From: Bradyrhizobium oropedii | Lineage (GTDB): Bacteria; Pseudomonadota; Alphaproteobacteria; Rhizobiales; Xanthobacteraceae | DNA: 58,625 nt | Direction: 5' to 3' | Assembly (NCBI RefSeq): GCF_020889685.1 | Contig: NZ_JACMYO010000027.1 | Location: 1-58,625, forward strand | Position numbers and translations under genes: made by a program | Shown here: piece after piece, positions 12,441 through 21,931 of the stretch | Layout of the letters: every line of letters starts with the position of its first letter | Position numbering within the stretch: position 1 is the first letter of the stretch | The notes under the pieces: model-generated | Database searches by the model: none | What the model was told of the DNA's origin: nothing | The model's input: the letters and a program-made list of their open reading frames with translations, nothing else

Positions 12441-13439
12441 GTGCTGACTTTCTCCACCGAGGCTCTCCGCCCGCAAGACCGATTTGAGCATTGGTGCGAC
12501 GTGCGCGGCAAAAGCCTGTTCGGGGTCACCATCGAGCTCGATCGCGACAGGCGGCCCGATTTCCGCGGGCGCTTTTCCGCGACGCCGGTCGGCGATGCCA
12601 TGCTGGCGGAAATGTCGGCGTCCTCCTACCGCGTCAGCCGGACCTCGTCCGACATCGCCCGCGTCCCGAGCAACAGCCTGCATCTCGCCTGGCAGGTGCG
12701 CGGCCCAGGCCACATGAATATCGGCCGCGACCGCGTTCAGTGGGTGGGCAACGGGGATCTGGTGTTCGGCCACTCCAATCTTCCGTTTGCGTCAACGCCC
12801 GACCGGACGGATGGCTTCCACTTCTTCAGCCTCAAGATTCCCGTCACCAGCGACTTCGTGCTTGGTGCGCGGATCGAGGACGTCCCGCCGGTCATGCTGG
12901 CGCGTGATGCGGGCCTGACGCGCCTTGTCGGCGCCATGTTCCGCTCCATGACACGCGATCCGGCGCAAGCCGGGCAGTTTGCCGGCGAGGTCACGCATAT
13001 GGTGCGCCTGGCGCTGCTCGCGCGCGGGCGCTTGCGGCCGCGCCAGGATGAAATCCGCGCCGCGCTGCATGCGGGCTATCTCCATGCCGCGCACGAAATC
13101 CTGCTGCGCGATCTGCATCGCGCCGCGCTCACGCCGGCCGCGGTCGCCACCGAGCTCGGCATTTCGCTGCGGCAATTGCATGCGCTGTTCGAGCCGACCG
13201 GCCTGTCGTTCGCGCGGACACTGACGGCGACGAGGTTGCAGGAGGCGAGGCGGCTTCTCTACGCTGCGCAGGAGCGCGGCATCGACGAGGTCGCGTTTGC
13301 GTGCGGCTTCGACAGCATCGCGACTTTCTATCGCGTCTTCCGCGCGGCCTACGGGATGACGCCGGGCGATGCGCGGCGCGTTCCGCCGCCAGATCGGGAT
13401 GACGTTTCTTCGAATCGTCATCCCGCCCTGGCTCTTTAA
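12441..13439 (+). CDS. AraC family transcriptional regulator
   Basis: This 332-residue regulator has an N-terminal ligand/AraC-binding-like domain (about 1-200, starting LTFSTEALRPQDRFEHWCD). The C-terminal double helix-turn-helix of the AraC type is at about 215-318, with VATELGISLRQLHALFEPTGLSF and IDEVAFACGFDSIATFYRVFRAAYGMTPG. The FxxxFRxxYGxTPGxxR end motif is intact. It starts with GTG. No adjacent target gene is obvious: the cyclase gene upstream runs in the same direction and the downstream rppH genes face it. Its effector is unknown. Confidence 0.85.
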   Translation: MLTFSTEALRPQDRFEHWCDVRGKSLFGVTIELDRDRRPDFRGRFSATPVGDAMLAEMSASSYRVSRTSSDIARVPSNSLHLAWQVRGPGHMNIGRDRVQWVGNGDLVFGHSNLPFASTPDRTDGFHFFSLKIPVTSDFVLGARIEDVPPVMLARDAGLTRLVGAMFRSMTRDPAQAGQFAGEVTHMVRLALLARGRLRPRQDEIRAALHAGYLHAAHEILLRDLHRAALTPAAVATELGISLRQLHALFEPTGLSFARTLTATRLQEARRLLYAAQERGIDEVAFACGFDSIATFYRVFRAAYGMTPGDARRVPPPDRDDVSSNRHPALAL

Positions 13440-13440
13440 T

Positions 13441-13492
13441 TTGAGCATGCTCTTTTCGGAAAACCGCTACACACTTTTCCGGATCATGCTCC
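13441..13492. repeat. GAGCATG-type palindromic repeat, copy 1
   Basis: GAGCATG (13443) and CATGCTC (to 13491) bracket a core TTTTCGGAAAACCG...CACTTTTCCGGAT. The same element recurs at 21932-21982 with few differences, so it is a dispersed repeat. It lies between the convergent ends of the AraC-type gene and the first rppH-like gene. Confidence 0.8.
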
Positions 13493-13495
13493 AGA

Positions 13496-13996
13496 TCAGC
13501 CGGCGAATTCCGCGAACCGGGTCGCGACCGTGCGATAGACGTCGCGGCGGAACGGCACCACGAGATCGGCGACGCGGTCGAGGCGCTCCCAGCGCCATTG
13601 ATCGAACTCGGCCGGCTGGCCGTTGCGTGGCGTCAACGGGTCGATCTCCTCGTCGCGTCCGGTGAAGCGCAGCGCAAACCATTTCTGGCGCTGGCCGCGG
13701 AATTTGGCCAGCCGGTGCGATGTCGGTCCGTCATAGGCAGGGAATTCGTAGGTCATCCAGTCGGTCTCGCCGAGATAGTCGGCGCTGACCGCTCCGGTCT
13801 CTTCCCACAATTCGCGCATCACGGCCTGCCGCGGATCCTCGCCCGCATCGATGCCGCCCTGCGGCATCTGCCATTCGAGGCCGGGCAGCACGATCTCCGG
13901 ACCGTCGTCCTTGATCCGGTGACCGATCAGCACGCGTCCGTCGCCGTTGAACAGCGCGATGCCCACATTGGGGCGATAGGGCTTATCTGATGACAT
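13496..13996 (-). CDS. rppH: RNA pyrophosphohydrolase (Nudix), copy 1
   Basis: RppH converts 5'-triphosphate mRNA ends to monophosphate and so starts RNase E-dependent decay. The 166-residue protein opens with YRPNVGIALFNGDGRVLIG. The Nudix box is complete (GGIDAGEDPRQAVMREL followed by WEETGA). The RppH-specific strand [16 protein letters not shown] is present, as is the terminal VVPFRRDVY. It is immediately downstream of a second, similar gene (14020-14523) on the same strand, with 23 bases between them. Which of the two is the main RppH cannot be told from sequence. Confidence 0.88.
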   Translation of the reverse strand: MSSDKPYRPNVGIALFNGDGRVLIGHRIKDDGPEIVLPGLEWQMPQGGIDAGEDPRQAVMRELWEETGAVSADYLGETDWMTYEFPAYDGPTSHRLAKFRGQRQKWFALRFTGRDEEIDPLTPRNGQPAEFDQWRWERLDRVADLVVPFRRDVYRTVATRFAEFAG

Positions 13997-14019
13997 CTCG
14001 ATACGTGTGCGTCGTGGGT

Positions 14020-14523
14020 CTATTTGGCCGCCAGACCGGCGAATTCCTTCACGACGCGCTCATAGACCGGGCGCTTGAACGGCACAATCAGCTCCGGCAG
14101 ATTCTTCATCGGCTCCCAGCGCCAGGTGATGAATTCGGCCTTGTGGCCGCCGCCGGGGTTGGCGACGTTGATCTCGTTCTCGTCGCCGGTGAAGCGCAAC
14201 GCGAACCATTTCTGCCGCTGGCCGCGATAGCGTCCCTTCCAGGCCCGGCCGGCGACGGTGCGCGGGATATCGTAGATCAGCCAGTCCGAGACCTCGCCGA
14301 GCTTCTCCACCGACTTGATGCTGGTTTCTTCGTAGAGCTCGCGCCGCGCGGCCTGAAACGTATCCTCGCCGGGATCGACGCCGCCTTGCGGCATCTGCCA
14401 GACATGCGCATCGTCGACATGCTCGATGCCGCCCGCACGGCGGCCGATGAAGACCAGTCCGGCTGCATTCAGCAGCATGATGCCGACGCAGGTTCGATAG
14501 GGCAGGTCTTCATAACGTGCCAT
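14020..14523 (-). CDS. RNA pyrophosphohydrolase (Nudix), copy 2
   Basis: This 167-residue Nudix hydrolase is a close paralogue of its downstream neighbour. It has the same [21 protein letters not shown] start, a complete Nudix box ([17 protein letters not shown] followed by YEETSI), the shared [16 protein letters not shown] block and a [12 protein letters not shown] end. I chose the ATG at 14523 ([10 protein letters not shown]) over the longer open frame from 14592, because the family aligns from there. It probably shares a transcript with the divergent polysaccharide deacetylase and ctpA genes upstream. Confidence 0.87.
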   Translation of the reverse strand: MARYEDLPYRTCVGIMLLNAAGLVFIGRRAGGIEHVDDAHVWQMPQGGVDPGEDTFQAARRELYEETSIKSVEKLGEVSDWLIYDIPRTVAGRAWKGRYRGQRQKWFALRFTGDENEINVANPGGGHKAEFITWRWEPMKNLPELIVPFKRPVYERVVKEFAGLAAK

Positions 14524-14603
14524 GCTGCCGCTACCTCGCAGTTCCCGGTGCCGCCGGACCCGGCCCCCCGGCAAGGTCTCGGACTGCACCAACAGATTGA
14601 TCT

Positions 14604-15815
14604 CTAGCCCGATTTTGATTTCAGCATCGCCGTTGTCAATGGCACAAGCATAATGCCCTTGGAGTCCAGGGTCTTGAGCCAGGCGCCGAGCCGCTCGATC
14701 GAGACCGGCAGCGCCGAGGCGACACCCACGGCGGCGCCGCGTTCCTTGGCGATGGTTTCCAGCTTGACCAACGCACGGTCGATTTCCGCCGACGTCGGCA
14801 CCGCGTCGATGGCGAAATCGGCCTTGGCGAACGGTAGTGACTGGCCCGCCGAGAGCGTCTGCGCGACGCTGCGCGGGGTGGAACCGTCGTCGAAAAAGCT
14901 CAGGCCGCGCTTGGCCGCCTCGCGCACGATGGGCTGCATCACGGGATCGGTCGCGACGAACCGGGCACCCATGAAGTTGGCGATCCCGGCATAGCCCTGC
15001 AGGCGGCTGAGGTGCCAGTAGAGGCGGTCGAGATTCTGCTCGCTGCTCAATGTGGTCAGCAGCGTCTGCGGGCCCGGATCGTTGTCGGGATAGTCGAACG
15101 GCTCCATCGGGATCTGCAGCAGGATCTCGTGGCGCTGCGTCCGGGCGCGTTCCGCAAGCTTGCCGGGGTCGGCGCCATAGGGCGTGAAGGCCAGCGTCAC
15201 GGCCGGCGGCAGCTTCATGATGGCGTCGGTGGTCTTGGCGGCGCCGACGCCGAGGCCGGCGACGACGATGGCGACCACCGGCATCCGGGCGGCCTTGGTG
15301 CGGTCGGCCTCGGCCGCATAGACGGTGAACGGCTTCAGGCCATCGGCAACTGCCGGGATCATGCCGTAGCGCGATTTTTCCAGGAGGCGCGGGTCGATCC
15401 CGGTCATCGCGACCGGTGGCGAATCGCCATCCGCCTTCTCAGCGGGATCGCCGGCGCCGATCACGACGTCCTGGCGCTTGCCGCTGGAGCCGTCGATGAT
15501 GGTGACGGTTTTGGCGTCGCTGGCTGCGGCCGGCGCCTTGGCGACGGATTTGACCGCCGGCTCGGCCGTCTGGCCGGCAGGGGCATGCTTGTCGTCGGTG
15601 GCTGCGGGCGGGGGATTACGCAGTGTGACGCGGGCCATCGGCTCGCCGCCGAGCGGGTTGTCGTTGAACAGCGCGACGCCGGCGAAGCCGACCAGCACGA
15701 GACCCAGCAGCACGGCGAGCGCCTGCATCGCCGTGAATGGCAGGCGGAAACGGCGCGTCCTGCCCAGGGTGTTCTGCCCAAGCGGCGTGCTCAGTTCGTC
15801 GGCCGCTTCTGCCAT
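14604..15815 (-). CDS. Divergent polysaccharide deacetylase family protein
   Basis: This 403-residue protein of the divergent polysaccharide deacetylase family (DUF610, YibQ-like) often sits next to envC and ctpA in proteobacteria. It has one N-terminal membrane anchor ([15 protein letters not shown]) and a low-complexity Ala/Lys linker. The NodB-like fold starts at [17 protein letters not shown] and includes [33 protein letters not shown] and [10 protein letters not shown]. In this position YibQ-like proteins are thought to act on the cell envelope, but the substrate is unknown. The ATG at 15815 is preferred over the frame opening at 15908, as the usual beginning is [14 protein letters not shown]. 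Confidence 0.85.
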   Translation of the reverse strand: MAEAADELSTPLGQNTLGRTRRFRLPFTAMQALAVLLGLVLVGFAGVALFNDNPLGGEPMARVTLRNPPPAATDDKHAPAGQTAEPAVKSVAKAPAAASDAKTVTIIDGSSGKRQDVVIGAGDPAEKADGDSPPVAMTGIDPRLLEKSRYGMIPAVADGLKPFTVYAAEADRTKAARMPVVAIVVAGLGVGAAKTTDAIMKLPPAVTLAFTPYGADPGKLAERARTQRHEILLQIPMEPFDYPDNDPGPQTLLTTLSSEQNLDRLYWHLSRLQGYAGIANFMGARFVATDPVMQPIVREAAKRGLSFFDDGSTPRSVAQTLSAGQSLPFAKADFAIDAVPTSAEIDRALVKLETIAKERGAAVGVASALPVSIERLGAWLKTLDSKGIMLVPLTTAMLKSKSG

Positions 15816-15918
15816 GCCCCTCCCCGAATCAACAGCGCGAACGATAGCACGATGCGGTGCATTCCCGCGCACCGGCCGCCCCGTCAAAGCACGGTTACGG
15901 GTGGACATCCGAAAACAG

Positions 15919-15946
15919 AAAGGGCGGCCCGAGGGCCGCCCTTTTC
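15919..15946 (-). terminator. Terminator after ctpA
   Basis: AAGGGCGGCCC and GGGCCGCCCTT form a near-perfect GC-rich hairpin, directly after the ctpA stop (15968) on the minus strand. T-rich sequence follows on the minus strand (TTTCTGTTTTC). If active it separates ctpA from the downstream deacetylase gene. Confidence 0.7.
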
Positions 15947-15967
15947 GCCGAATCGATTGGATTGGAT

Positions 15968-17353
15968 TTAGTTCGCGGACTTGTTGGCCGGCTTGTCGAC
16001 GGCGGCCTTGTCGCCGGGCGCCTTGTCACCGGACGGGGTGGCCGGTGCCGGCGTGGCGTTCGAGGTCGACTTGATGCCGTGCAGCAGGTCGTCGGCCATC
16101 TTCAGCGCCTTGTCGTCCTTGGCGTCCGGCGGGACGTAGGACTGCGAGCCGGTCTTCTCGTCGCCATCGTTCTTCAGATGGCCGCGCAGCGAGGCCTCGC
16201 CCTTGGTGTCGGTGCGCGCCTTCAGCTCTTCCGGCACGTCCTGCAGCACCTCGATATCGGGCACGATACCCTTGGCCTGGATCGACTTGCCCGACGGCGT
16301 GTAATAGCGCGCGGTAGTCAGGCGCAGCGCGCCGTTGCCCGAGCCGAGCGGGATGATGGTCTGCACCGAACCCTTGCCGAACGAACGGGTGCCGACCAGC
16401 GTCGCACGCTTGTGGTCCTGCAGCGCGCCGGCGACGATTTCGGAAGCGGACGCCGAGCCGCCGTTGATCAGCACGATGACCGGCTTGCCCTTGGTCAGGT
16501 CGCCCGGATGGGCGGCGCGGCGCTGGGTTTCCTCGGCATTGCGTCCGCGGGTCGAGACGATCTCGCCACGCTCCAGGAAGGAGTCGGACACCGTGACCGC
16601 TTCTTCAAGCAGGCCGCCGGGGTTGTTGCGGAGGTCGATGATGTAGCCCTTCAGCTTGTCGCCGATCTGGCCCTGCAGGTTAGCGACCTCCTTCTTCAGG
16701 CCTTCGGTGGTCTGCTCGTTGAACGTGGTGATGCGGATGTAGGCGATGTCGTCGGCCTCCACCCGCGCGCGCACCGAGCGGACGCGGATGTTGTCGCGCA
16801 CCAGCGTGACGTCGATCGGATTGTCCTGGCCCTTGCGGATGATCTTGAGCTTGATCTTGGTGTTGACCGGACCGCGCATCTTCTCGACGGCCTGGTTCAG
16901 CGTCAGGCCCTGCACGGCCTCGTCGTCGAGGTTGGTGATGATGTCGTTGGCCATGATGCCGGCCTTCGAGGCCGGGGTGTCGTCGATCGGCGAAACAACC
17001 TTGATCAGGCCGTCTTCCATCGTGACCTCGATGCCGAGGCCGCCGAACTCGCCGCGGGTCTGCACCTGCATGTCGCGGAAGCTCTTGGCGTCCATGTAGC
17101 TCGAGTGCGGGTCGAGGCCGGACAGCATGCCGGAGATTGCGGATTCGACCAGCTTGCTGTCATCGGGCTTCTCGACATAGTCGCTGCGCACGCGCTCGAA
17201 CACGTCGCCGAACAAATTGAGCTGGCGGTAGGTGTCCGACGTCGCGGCGCGCGCGCTCGATCCCATCAGCACAGCGCGGGGCTGCGTGACGAAAAGCGTC
17301 AGGGCCGCGCCGGTGGCGGCGCTAAGGAGAATTACCGAAGTCTTGCGCATCAT
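15968..17353 (-). CDS. ctpA: S41 family C-terminal processing peptidase
   Basis: This 461-residue exported serine peptidase has a signal segment (VILLSAATGAALTLFVTQPRA) and a PDZ domain at about residues 90-170 (GLGIEVTMEDGLIKVVSP, LNQAVEKMRGP). The S41 catalytic domain carries the Ser in GGSASASEI and the Lys in FGKGSVQT. A Pro/Ala/Lys-rich tail ends the protein (GDKAPGDKAAVDKPANK). Such enzymes process periplasmic proteins, including cell-wall hydrolases. Its start overlaps the envC stop by four bases (ATGA), so the two are translationally coupled. EnvC-type activator and Ctp protease are a recurring pair. Confidence 0.93.
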   Translation of the reverse strand: MMRKTSVILLSAATGAALTLFVTQPRAVLMGSSARAATSDTYRQLNLFGDVFERVRSDYVEKPDDSKLVESAISGMLSGLDPHSSYMDAKSFRDMQVQTRGEFGGLGIEVTMEDGLIKVVSPIDDTPASKAGIMANDIITNLDDEAVQGLTLNQAVEKMRGPVNTKIKLKIIRKGQDNPIDVTLVRDNIRVRSVRARVEADDIAYIRITTFNEQTTEGLKKEVANLQGQIGDKLKGYIIDLRNNPGGLLEEAVTVSDSFLERGEIVSTRGRNAEETQRRAAHPGDLTKGKPVIVLINGGSASASEIVAGALQDHKRATLVGTRSFGKGSVQTIIPLGSGNGALRLTTARYYTPSGKSIQAKGIVPDIEVLQDVPEELKARTDTKGEASLRGHLKNDGDEKTGSQSYVPPDAKDDKALKMADDLLHGIKSTSNATPAPATPSGDKAPGDKAAVDKPANKSAN

Positions 17354-18744
17354 CCGCGAACCTTTTCGCCTTCATTTGCGGCCCACCATGGACCTGGATC
17401 GATTGGAGTGCCGTCTTTCCGGAACTCGACATAAAGCACTGGCTGGCTCGCATTGGTCGCGAGAATGGATGCGACCTGGGATGTCGACCCCATGGTCGCG
17501 ACCGGCTCCCCCGTAAGTACAAACTGGCCGATGTTTACCGAAATTCGCTCCATCCCGGCGATCAGGACATGATACCCGCCCCCGGCATTGAGGATCAAGA
17601 GTTGTCCATAGCTGCGGAAAGGACCAGCGTAAACAACCCAGCCGTCACACGGGGTTGTGACCTGGGCGCCCGGCTTGGCTGCCAAAGAAATGCCTTTTTG
17701 TACGCCCCCCGCGCCGTCGGAACCGCCAAATTCGCGAATCTTGGTGCCGTTTACGGGATAGGAGAACAGGCCTTTGGCCGAGGCGAAGGCGACCGCCGGG
17801 CTCATGCGGGCCGGGTCCTTCAAGGCGCCCAGATTCGGCTTGCCGTTAACCGTCGCCGGGGCCCCCTGGAGGCTGGCCGTGGCGGCTGCCTTGGCCGCGC
17901 TCTTGAGGTCCTGCTCCATCTTGGCGATCAGGCTCTGCAGGTCGGCGGCCTGCTTGGACAGCCCAATGGCGCGGGCGCCTTCGGCCTCCATGTCCTTCTC
18001 GGCCGTGCTCTGCTGCCGCTGCCGCTCGTCGACCAGCGCCGCAAGGCGAGTCTGGTCTTCCCTCAGCTTGTCACGATCAGCCGCCATGGCATCGCGCTCG
18101 GTCGAGATGGTCTTGCGCAGCGCGACCAGCTCGCCGAGATCGGCCGCAAGCTTTTCTGCGCGGACGCGCAACTCCGGCACCACGGCGCCGAGCAGCATCG
18201 CGGTGCGCAGCGATTGCAGCGCGTCCTCTGGCCGCACCAGCAGCGCTGGCGGGGTCCGCCGCCCGGCGCGCTGCAGCGCGGCCAGCACCTCGATCACTTC
18301 GGAGCGGCGTGAATCGAGCGAGCTGCGGATCTCGCGCTCGCGGCCATCGAGCGGCAGCAAGCGTGCCTCGGCATCCGCGATCCTTGTCTCGACGCCGCGT
18401 ACCTGGCCGGCAATGTCGATCAGCTGCTGATTGAGCTTGCTGCGGTCCTGGCCCATCGCGGCGATGTCGGCCTTCAGCTTCTCCTGCAACTCGGTCGCCT
18501 TGCGCTGCTGCTCGCGTGCGGCTTCGAGCTCCTGCTCGCGCTGCTTGATGGCGTCGGGCGATGTCTCCGCGGTTGCGGCCTGCTGTGCCGGCGGCGCGGA
18601 TTGTTGCGTTGATGGTGCCGCTTGCGCATGCGCCGCTGACTGTGGCTGTGCGGCGAGCAGGGCGACCGACAAGGGCAGCGATGCCAGCAGCCCGCGGCGG
18701 CGCGCGGTGCCGAAAAACGAAGCTGTGTCCCGCTTGTGCTGCAT
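17350..18744 (-). CDS. envC: EnvC-like murein hydrolase activator (degenerate M23)
   Basis: This 464-residue exported protein has a signal peptide, a long coiled coil (about residues 60-290, with EQELEAAREQQRKATELQEKL and later EKLAADLGELVALRKT) and a C-terminal LytM/M23 domain. The zinc ligands of active M23 peptidases are missing. The usual HxxxD region reads GISLAAKPG, and the usual HxH strand reads LYVEFRKDG. This matches EnvC, which activates amidases rather than cutting peptidoglycan itself. It heads the pair with ctpA and is preceded by rlmH on the same strand. Confidence 0.88.
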   Translation of the reverse strand: MQHKRDTASFFGTARRRGLLASLPLSVALLAAQPQSAAHAQAAPSTQQSAPPAQQAATAETSPDAIKQREQELEAAREQQRKATELQEKLKADIAAMGQDRSKLNQQLIDIAGQVRGVETRIADAEARLLPLDGREREIRSSLDSRRSEVIEVLAALQRAGRRTPPALLVRPEDALQSLRTAMLLGAVVPELRVRAEKLAADLGELVALRKTISTERDAMAADRDKLREDQTRLAALVDERQRQQSTAEKDMEAEGARAIGLSKQAADLQSLIAKMEQDLKSAAKAAATASLQGAPATVNGKPNLGALKDPARMSPAVAFASAKGLFSYPVNGTKIREFGGSDGAGGVQKGISLAAKPGAQVTTPCDGWVVYAGPFRSYGQLLILNAGGGYHVLIAGMERISVNIGQFVLTGEPVATMGSTSQVASILATNASQPVLYVEFRKDGTPIDPGPWWAANEGEKVRG

Positions 18745-18784
18745 TCGCGTGCGTTCAGCGCTTTCGACTGTCCGTCACCGCGCC

Positions 18785-19267
18785 TCAAGCGCGATGATAG
18801 GGATGGCCGGCCAAAATGGTTGCGGCCCGATAAATCTGTTCCAGAAGCATGACGCGGACCATTTGGTGCGGCCAGGTCGCGGAGCCGAATGCAATACGCA
18901 ACGAAGCCTTGCGCTGCAATTCCGGCGAAAGTCCGTCCGCGCCGCCGATCACGAAGGCCGTATGCGCCAAACCCTCGTCGCGCCAGCGGCCGAGCTGCTG
19001 TGCAAAGCTCGCGCTGTCGACGCTCTTGCCGCGTTCGTCGAGTGCCACCAGCGCGTATTTGTCGGGCAGCCGCGCCGAGATCGCCGCGGCTTCTTCGGCA
19101 ATGCGTGCGGCCGAGTCGCGCGCGCGGCTTTCCGCAATCTCATGGATCTCAAGGCCGCGAAACCCGAGCTTGCGGCCGATATCTTCGAAGCGCTCGCGGT
19201 AACGCTCGGCGAGCTCCCGTTCAGGGCCCTGTTTCAGGCGGCCGATGCAGATGACGACAAGACGCAT
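18785..19267 (-). CDS. rlmH: 23S rRNA pseudouridine-1915 N3-methyltransferase
   Basis: RlmH is a SPOUT methyltransferase that modifies pseudouridine 1915 in helix 69 of 23S rRNA. The 160-residue protein starts MRLVVICIGRLKQGPERELAERY. The trefoil-knot SAM site is FVIGGADGLSPEL, and the C-terminus LRIAFGSATWPHQMVRVMLLEQIYRA...HPYHR is intact. The ATG at 19267 is fixed by the conserved start. A dispersed repeat begins two bases upstream, so the ribosome-binding site would have to lie inside the repeat. Confidence 0.95.
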   Translation of the reverse strand: MRLVVICIGRLKQGPERELAERYRERFEDIGRKLGFRGLEIHEIAESRARDSAARIAEEAAAISARLPDKYALVALDERGKSVDSASFAQQLGRWRDEGLAHTAFVIGGADGLSPELQRKASLRIAFGSATWPHQMVRVMLLEQIYRAATILAGHPYHRA

Positions 19268-19268
19268 G

Positions 19269-19315
19269 AAAGCGTTTTCCGGCAAAGTGGAGGCCGGTTT
19301 GCCGCAGAAAACGCG
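19269..19315. repeat. AAGCGTTTTCCGGC-type palindromic repeat abutting rlmH
   Basis: Nested arms GCGTTTTC (19272-19279) with GAAAACGC (19307-19314), and CGGCAAA (19280-19286) with TTTGCCG (19298-19304), form a long hairpin. It is a different family from the GAGCATG elements. It directly precedes the rlmH ATG (19267). Confidence 0.65.
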
Positions 19316-19395
19316 TCAAGTCCACGGCTCGCGCGCTAGAAGCGCGCGTGCAAGCTATATGCGCTGCAGCCGATTCGCATCGGCTTCGATACGCC

Positions 19396-19830
19396 TTAGA
19401 CCGCCGCGACCGCCGGGTTCTGAGTCCACAACCGCTCGAGGTTGTAGAACTCGCGCACCTCAGGCCTGAACACGTGCACGATCACCTCACCGGAATCGAT
19501 GAGCACCCAGTCGCAATTGGGCAAGCCCTCGACATGGATGTTCTTGACCCCGTTTTCCTTGAGGCTCTTCGTCACATTTTCCGCGATCGCGCCAACGTGC
19601 CGGTTAACCCGGCCGGTGGTGACGATCATGTAGTCGGAATATGCGGATTTGCCGCGAAGGTCGATGGTGACCGTCTCTTCCGCTTTCATATCCTCGAGGC
19701 GGGAGAGGATCAGGCTCAGCGTCTTGGGGGCATCCGGTTTGTCGGCATCCGGTTGCGCCTGCAAGGCCGCGGTTTTCGTCGATGTTTTACGCGCAGTCTT
19801 TGGAACCTTGGGTAAAACAGACTTTGACAA
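19396..19830 (-). CDS. rsfS: Ribosome silencing factor RsfS
   Basis: RsfS binds L14 and blocks joining of ribosomal subunits in starvation. The 144-residue product has a basic N-terminal extension. The conserved core then follows: LSLILSRLEDMKAEETVTIDLRGKSAYSDYMIVTTGRVNRHVGAIAENV, NCDWVLIDSGEVIVHVFRPEVREFYNLERLW. The start is unsettled, because the frame has no ATG. I use the TTG at 19830. Another ATG at 19852 lies in a different frame behind a better Shine-Dalgarno (AAGGAAT) and would give an unrelated peptide. It is part of the obgE-proBA-nadD-rsfS-rlmH series. Confidence 0.9.
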   Translation of the reverse strand: MSKSVLPKVPKTARKTSTKTAALQAQPDADKPDAPKTLSLILSRLEDMKAEETVTIDLRGKSAYSDYMIVTTGRVNRHVGAIAENVTKSLKENGVKNIHVEGLPNCDWVLIDSGEVIVHVFRPEVREFYNLERLWTQNPAVAAV

Positions 19831-19951
19831 TACAGATGTGGCCAGGGACCATTCCTTTCACTGTATCGCGGGGGCCGAATCCTCGGCGCCCACGGACCAT
19901 ACTACGCATGTGGGGTTAATGGTTTCAATATTCCAGTAACCCTTTTGCGCT

Positions 19952-20575
19952 TCACGCCGTTCTCCAGCTCCCGTCCGGGTTCCGGAGTCCGGTCGAAGAC
20001 AGATTGGATTTCATTCCTGTCAGGAAAACCCAGGCGGGCGCCCGTTGGTCCGCCAGCCGTGTCGCCTGATTTTCGGGCATGCGATAGCGCATGAGCGCCT
20101 GCGCCGCCGGTGCGGCAAGGGCACGGAAGCTTTGGGGCGGTCGGTCGATCACGGCAATCGGCACATCGGACGCGATGCGCCGCCAATCTTTCCAGCGATG
20201 AAATTGCGCGAGATTGTCAGCGCCCATGATCCAGACGAAGTGCACGCCGGAGACACGGCGGCGCAAGTGGATGATCGTGTCGGCAGTGTAGCGCGTGCCA
20301 ATGACAGCTTCGAGACAGCTGATGTCGATGCGCGGATCGTCGGCAACGCGGCGCGCGGCGGCGGCGCGTTCGTTGAGCGCATGCAGGCCGTCATGGTTCT
20401 TCAGCGGATTGCCTGGCGTCAGCAGCCACCACACGCGGTCGAGCTGCAATCGCTTCAGCGCGAACAGGCTGATGGCGCGATGCGCGGCGTGCGGCGGATT
20501 GAACGAGCCGCCGAGCAGCCCGATACGCATGCCGTTGGTGTAGAACGGCAGGGCCTGGGCTGCGGACAACGACAC
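19952..20575 (-). CDS. nadD: Nicotinate-nucleotide adenylyltransferase
   Basis: NadD adenylates nicotinate mononucleotide in NAD synthesis. The nucleotidyltransferase signature [13 protein letters not shown] follows the conserved MRIGLL. The enzyme also has [26 protein letters not shown], and a C-terminal NLSSTGLR corresponding to the ISSTxIR motif. The start could be TTG 20593, GTG 20575 or the ATG at 20530 just before the signature. I chose GTG 20575 as a compromise that keeps the short N-terminal extension seen in relatives. It lies between proA and rsfS on the same strand. Confidence 0.9.
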   Translation of the reverse strand: MSLSAAQALPFYTNGMRIGLLGGSFNPPHAAHRAISLFALKRLQLDRVWWLLTPGNPLKNHDGLHALNERAAAARRVADDPRIDISCLEAVIGTRYTADTIIHLRRRVSGVHFVWIMGADNLAQFHRWKDWRRIASDVPIAVIDRPPQSFRALAAPAAQALMRYRMPENQATRLADQRAPAWVFLTGMKSNLSSTGLRNPDGSWRTA

Positions 20576-20620
20576 GCGTGAGGCTTGCCGCAATGGTCTA
20601 CCGTGCGCGTGCGATCGTGA

Positions 20621-21913
20621 TCACGGCCGTGTCTGCCCGGTGCCGTGGACACGATACTTGATGCTTGTCAGCTGCTCGGCGCCGACCGGCCCGCGGGCGT
20701 GGAATTTGCCGGTGGCAATTCCGATCTCCGCGCCGAAGCCGAACTCGCCGCCGTCGGCGAATTGCGTCGAAGCGTTGTGCAGCACGATCGCCGAATCGAC
20801 CTCATTGAGGAATCTTTGCGCGGCAGTCGTGTCTTCCGTCACGATCGCATCGGTGTGATGCGAGCCGTGATTTTGAATATGCGCAATCGCTTCATCGAGG
20901 CCGTCGACGATTTTCGCGGAGATGATCGCGTCCTCGTATTCGGTGTTCCAGTCCTCGTCGGACGCAGGCTTCACCCTGGCATCGGCGCCTTGCACGGTGT
21001 CGTCGCCGCGCACCTCGCAACCGGCGTCGATCAACAATGCGACCAGCGGTTTCAGCTTCGTCGCGGCAGCGTCGCGATCGATCAGCAGGGTCTCGACGGC
21101 ACCACAGACGCCGGGACGGCGCATCTTGGCGTTGAGCACGACCGACTTCGCCATATCGAGCTTTGCACTGGCATCGACATAGATGTGGTTGACGCCCTCG
21201 AGATGCGCGAACACCGGAACGCGTGCCTCCGCCTCGACGCGCGCGACCAGGCTCTTGCCGCCGCGCGGCACGATCACGTCGATGCCGCCGTTCAATCCGG
21301 TCAGCATCAGGCCGACGGCCGCGCGATCACGGGTCGGCACCAAAGTGATGGCGGCCTCGGGCAGGCCGGCTTCGCGCAGGCCCTGCACCAGGCATTCATG
21401 GATCGCGCGGCAGGAGCGGAAACTGTCGGAGCCGCCGCGCAGGATCACCGCGTTGCCGGCCTTCAGGCACAGCACGCCGGCATCGGCGGCGACATTGGGC
21501 CGGCTCTCGAAGATCACACCGATGACGCCAAGCGGTACCCGCACGCGCTCGATGGTCATGCCGTTCGGACGCTGCCAGCTCTCGGTGACGGCGCCGACCG
21601 GATCGACAATCTCGCGCACGGTCGCAACACCGTCGGCCATCCCGTCGATGCGCCCCTGCGTCAGTGTCAGGCGGTCAACGAAGGCGGAGGTCATGCCGCC
21701 CGCGCGCGCCTCGGCAACGTCCTCGGCATTGGCAGCGAGGATCGCCGGCGCATTGGCGCGGATCGCGCGTTCGATTGCCGCGAGCGCCCGGTTCTTCTGC
21801 TCCGGCGGCGCCAGTGCCAGCACGCGCGCGGCAGCGCGCGCCTTGGCGGCGAGGTCGGTCATCAGGGCGGCGAGATCGGCGTTGCCGTCGATTGCCTTCA
21901 GGGGGGCACTCAT
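20621..21913 (-). CDS. proA: Gamma-glutamyl phosphate reductase
   Basis: ProA reduces gamma-glutamyl phosphate to the semialdehyde in proline synthesis. The 430-residue protein is complete. The aldehyde dehydrogenase fold carries [17 protein letters not shown], the [12 protein letters not shown] cofactor strand, and the catalytic Cys in [15 protein letters not shown]. The ending [30 protein letters not shown] is typical. The ATG at 21913 ([14 protein letters not shown]) is preferred over the extended frame. It is downstream of proB but separated from it by about 170 bases that hold a dispersed repeat. Confidence 0.96.
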   Translation of the reverse strand: MSAPLKAIDGNADLAALMTDLAAKARAAARVLALAPPEQKNRALAAIERAIRANAPAILAANAEDVAEARAGGMTSAFVDRLTLTQGRIDGMADGVATVREIVDPVGAVTESWQRPNGMTIERVRVPLGVIGVIFESRPNVAADAGVLCLKAGNAVILRGGSDSFRSCRAIHECLVQGLREAGLPEAAITLVPTRDRAAVGLMLTGLNGGIDVIVPRGGKSLVARVEAEARVPVFAHLEGVNHIYVDASAKLDMAKSVVLNAKMRRPGVCGAVETLLIDRDAAATKLKPLVALLIDAGCEVRGDDTVQGADARVKPASDEDWNTEYEDAIISAKIVDGLDEAIAHIQNHGSHHTDAIVTEDTTAAQRFLNEVDSAIVLHNASTQFADGGEFGFGAEIGIATGKFHARGPVGAEQLTSIKYRVHGTGQTRP

Positions 21914-21931
21914 GGAAGTCCCAGTCCTTGT

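Noticed and set aside
15857..17434. Plus-strand frame of 525 codons opposite ctpA
   Set aside because: It is antisense to ctpA; the product would be Arg/Asp/Leu-rich without any family feature.
17350..18744. Loss of zinc ligands in the M23 domain as gene decay
   Set aside because: This is normal for EnvC-type activators, which bind amidases without catalysing hydrolysis.
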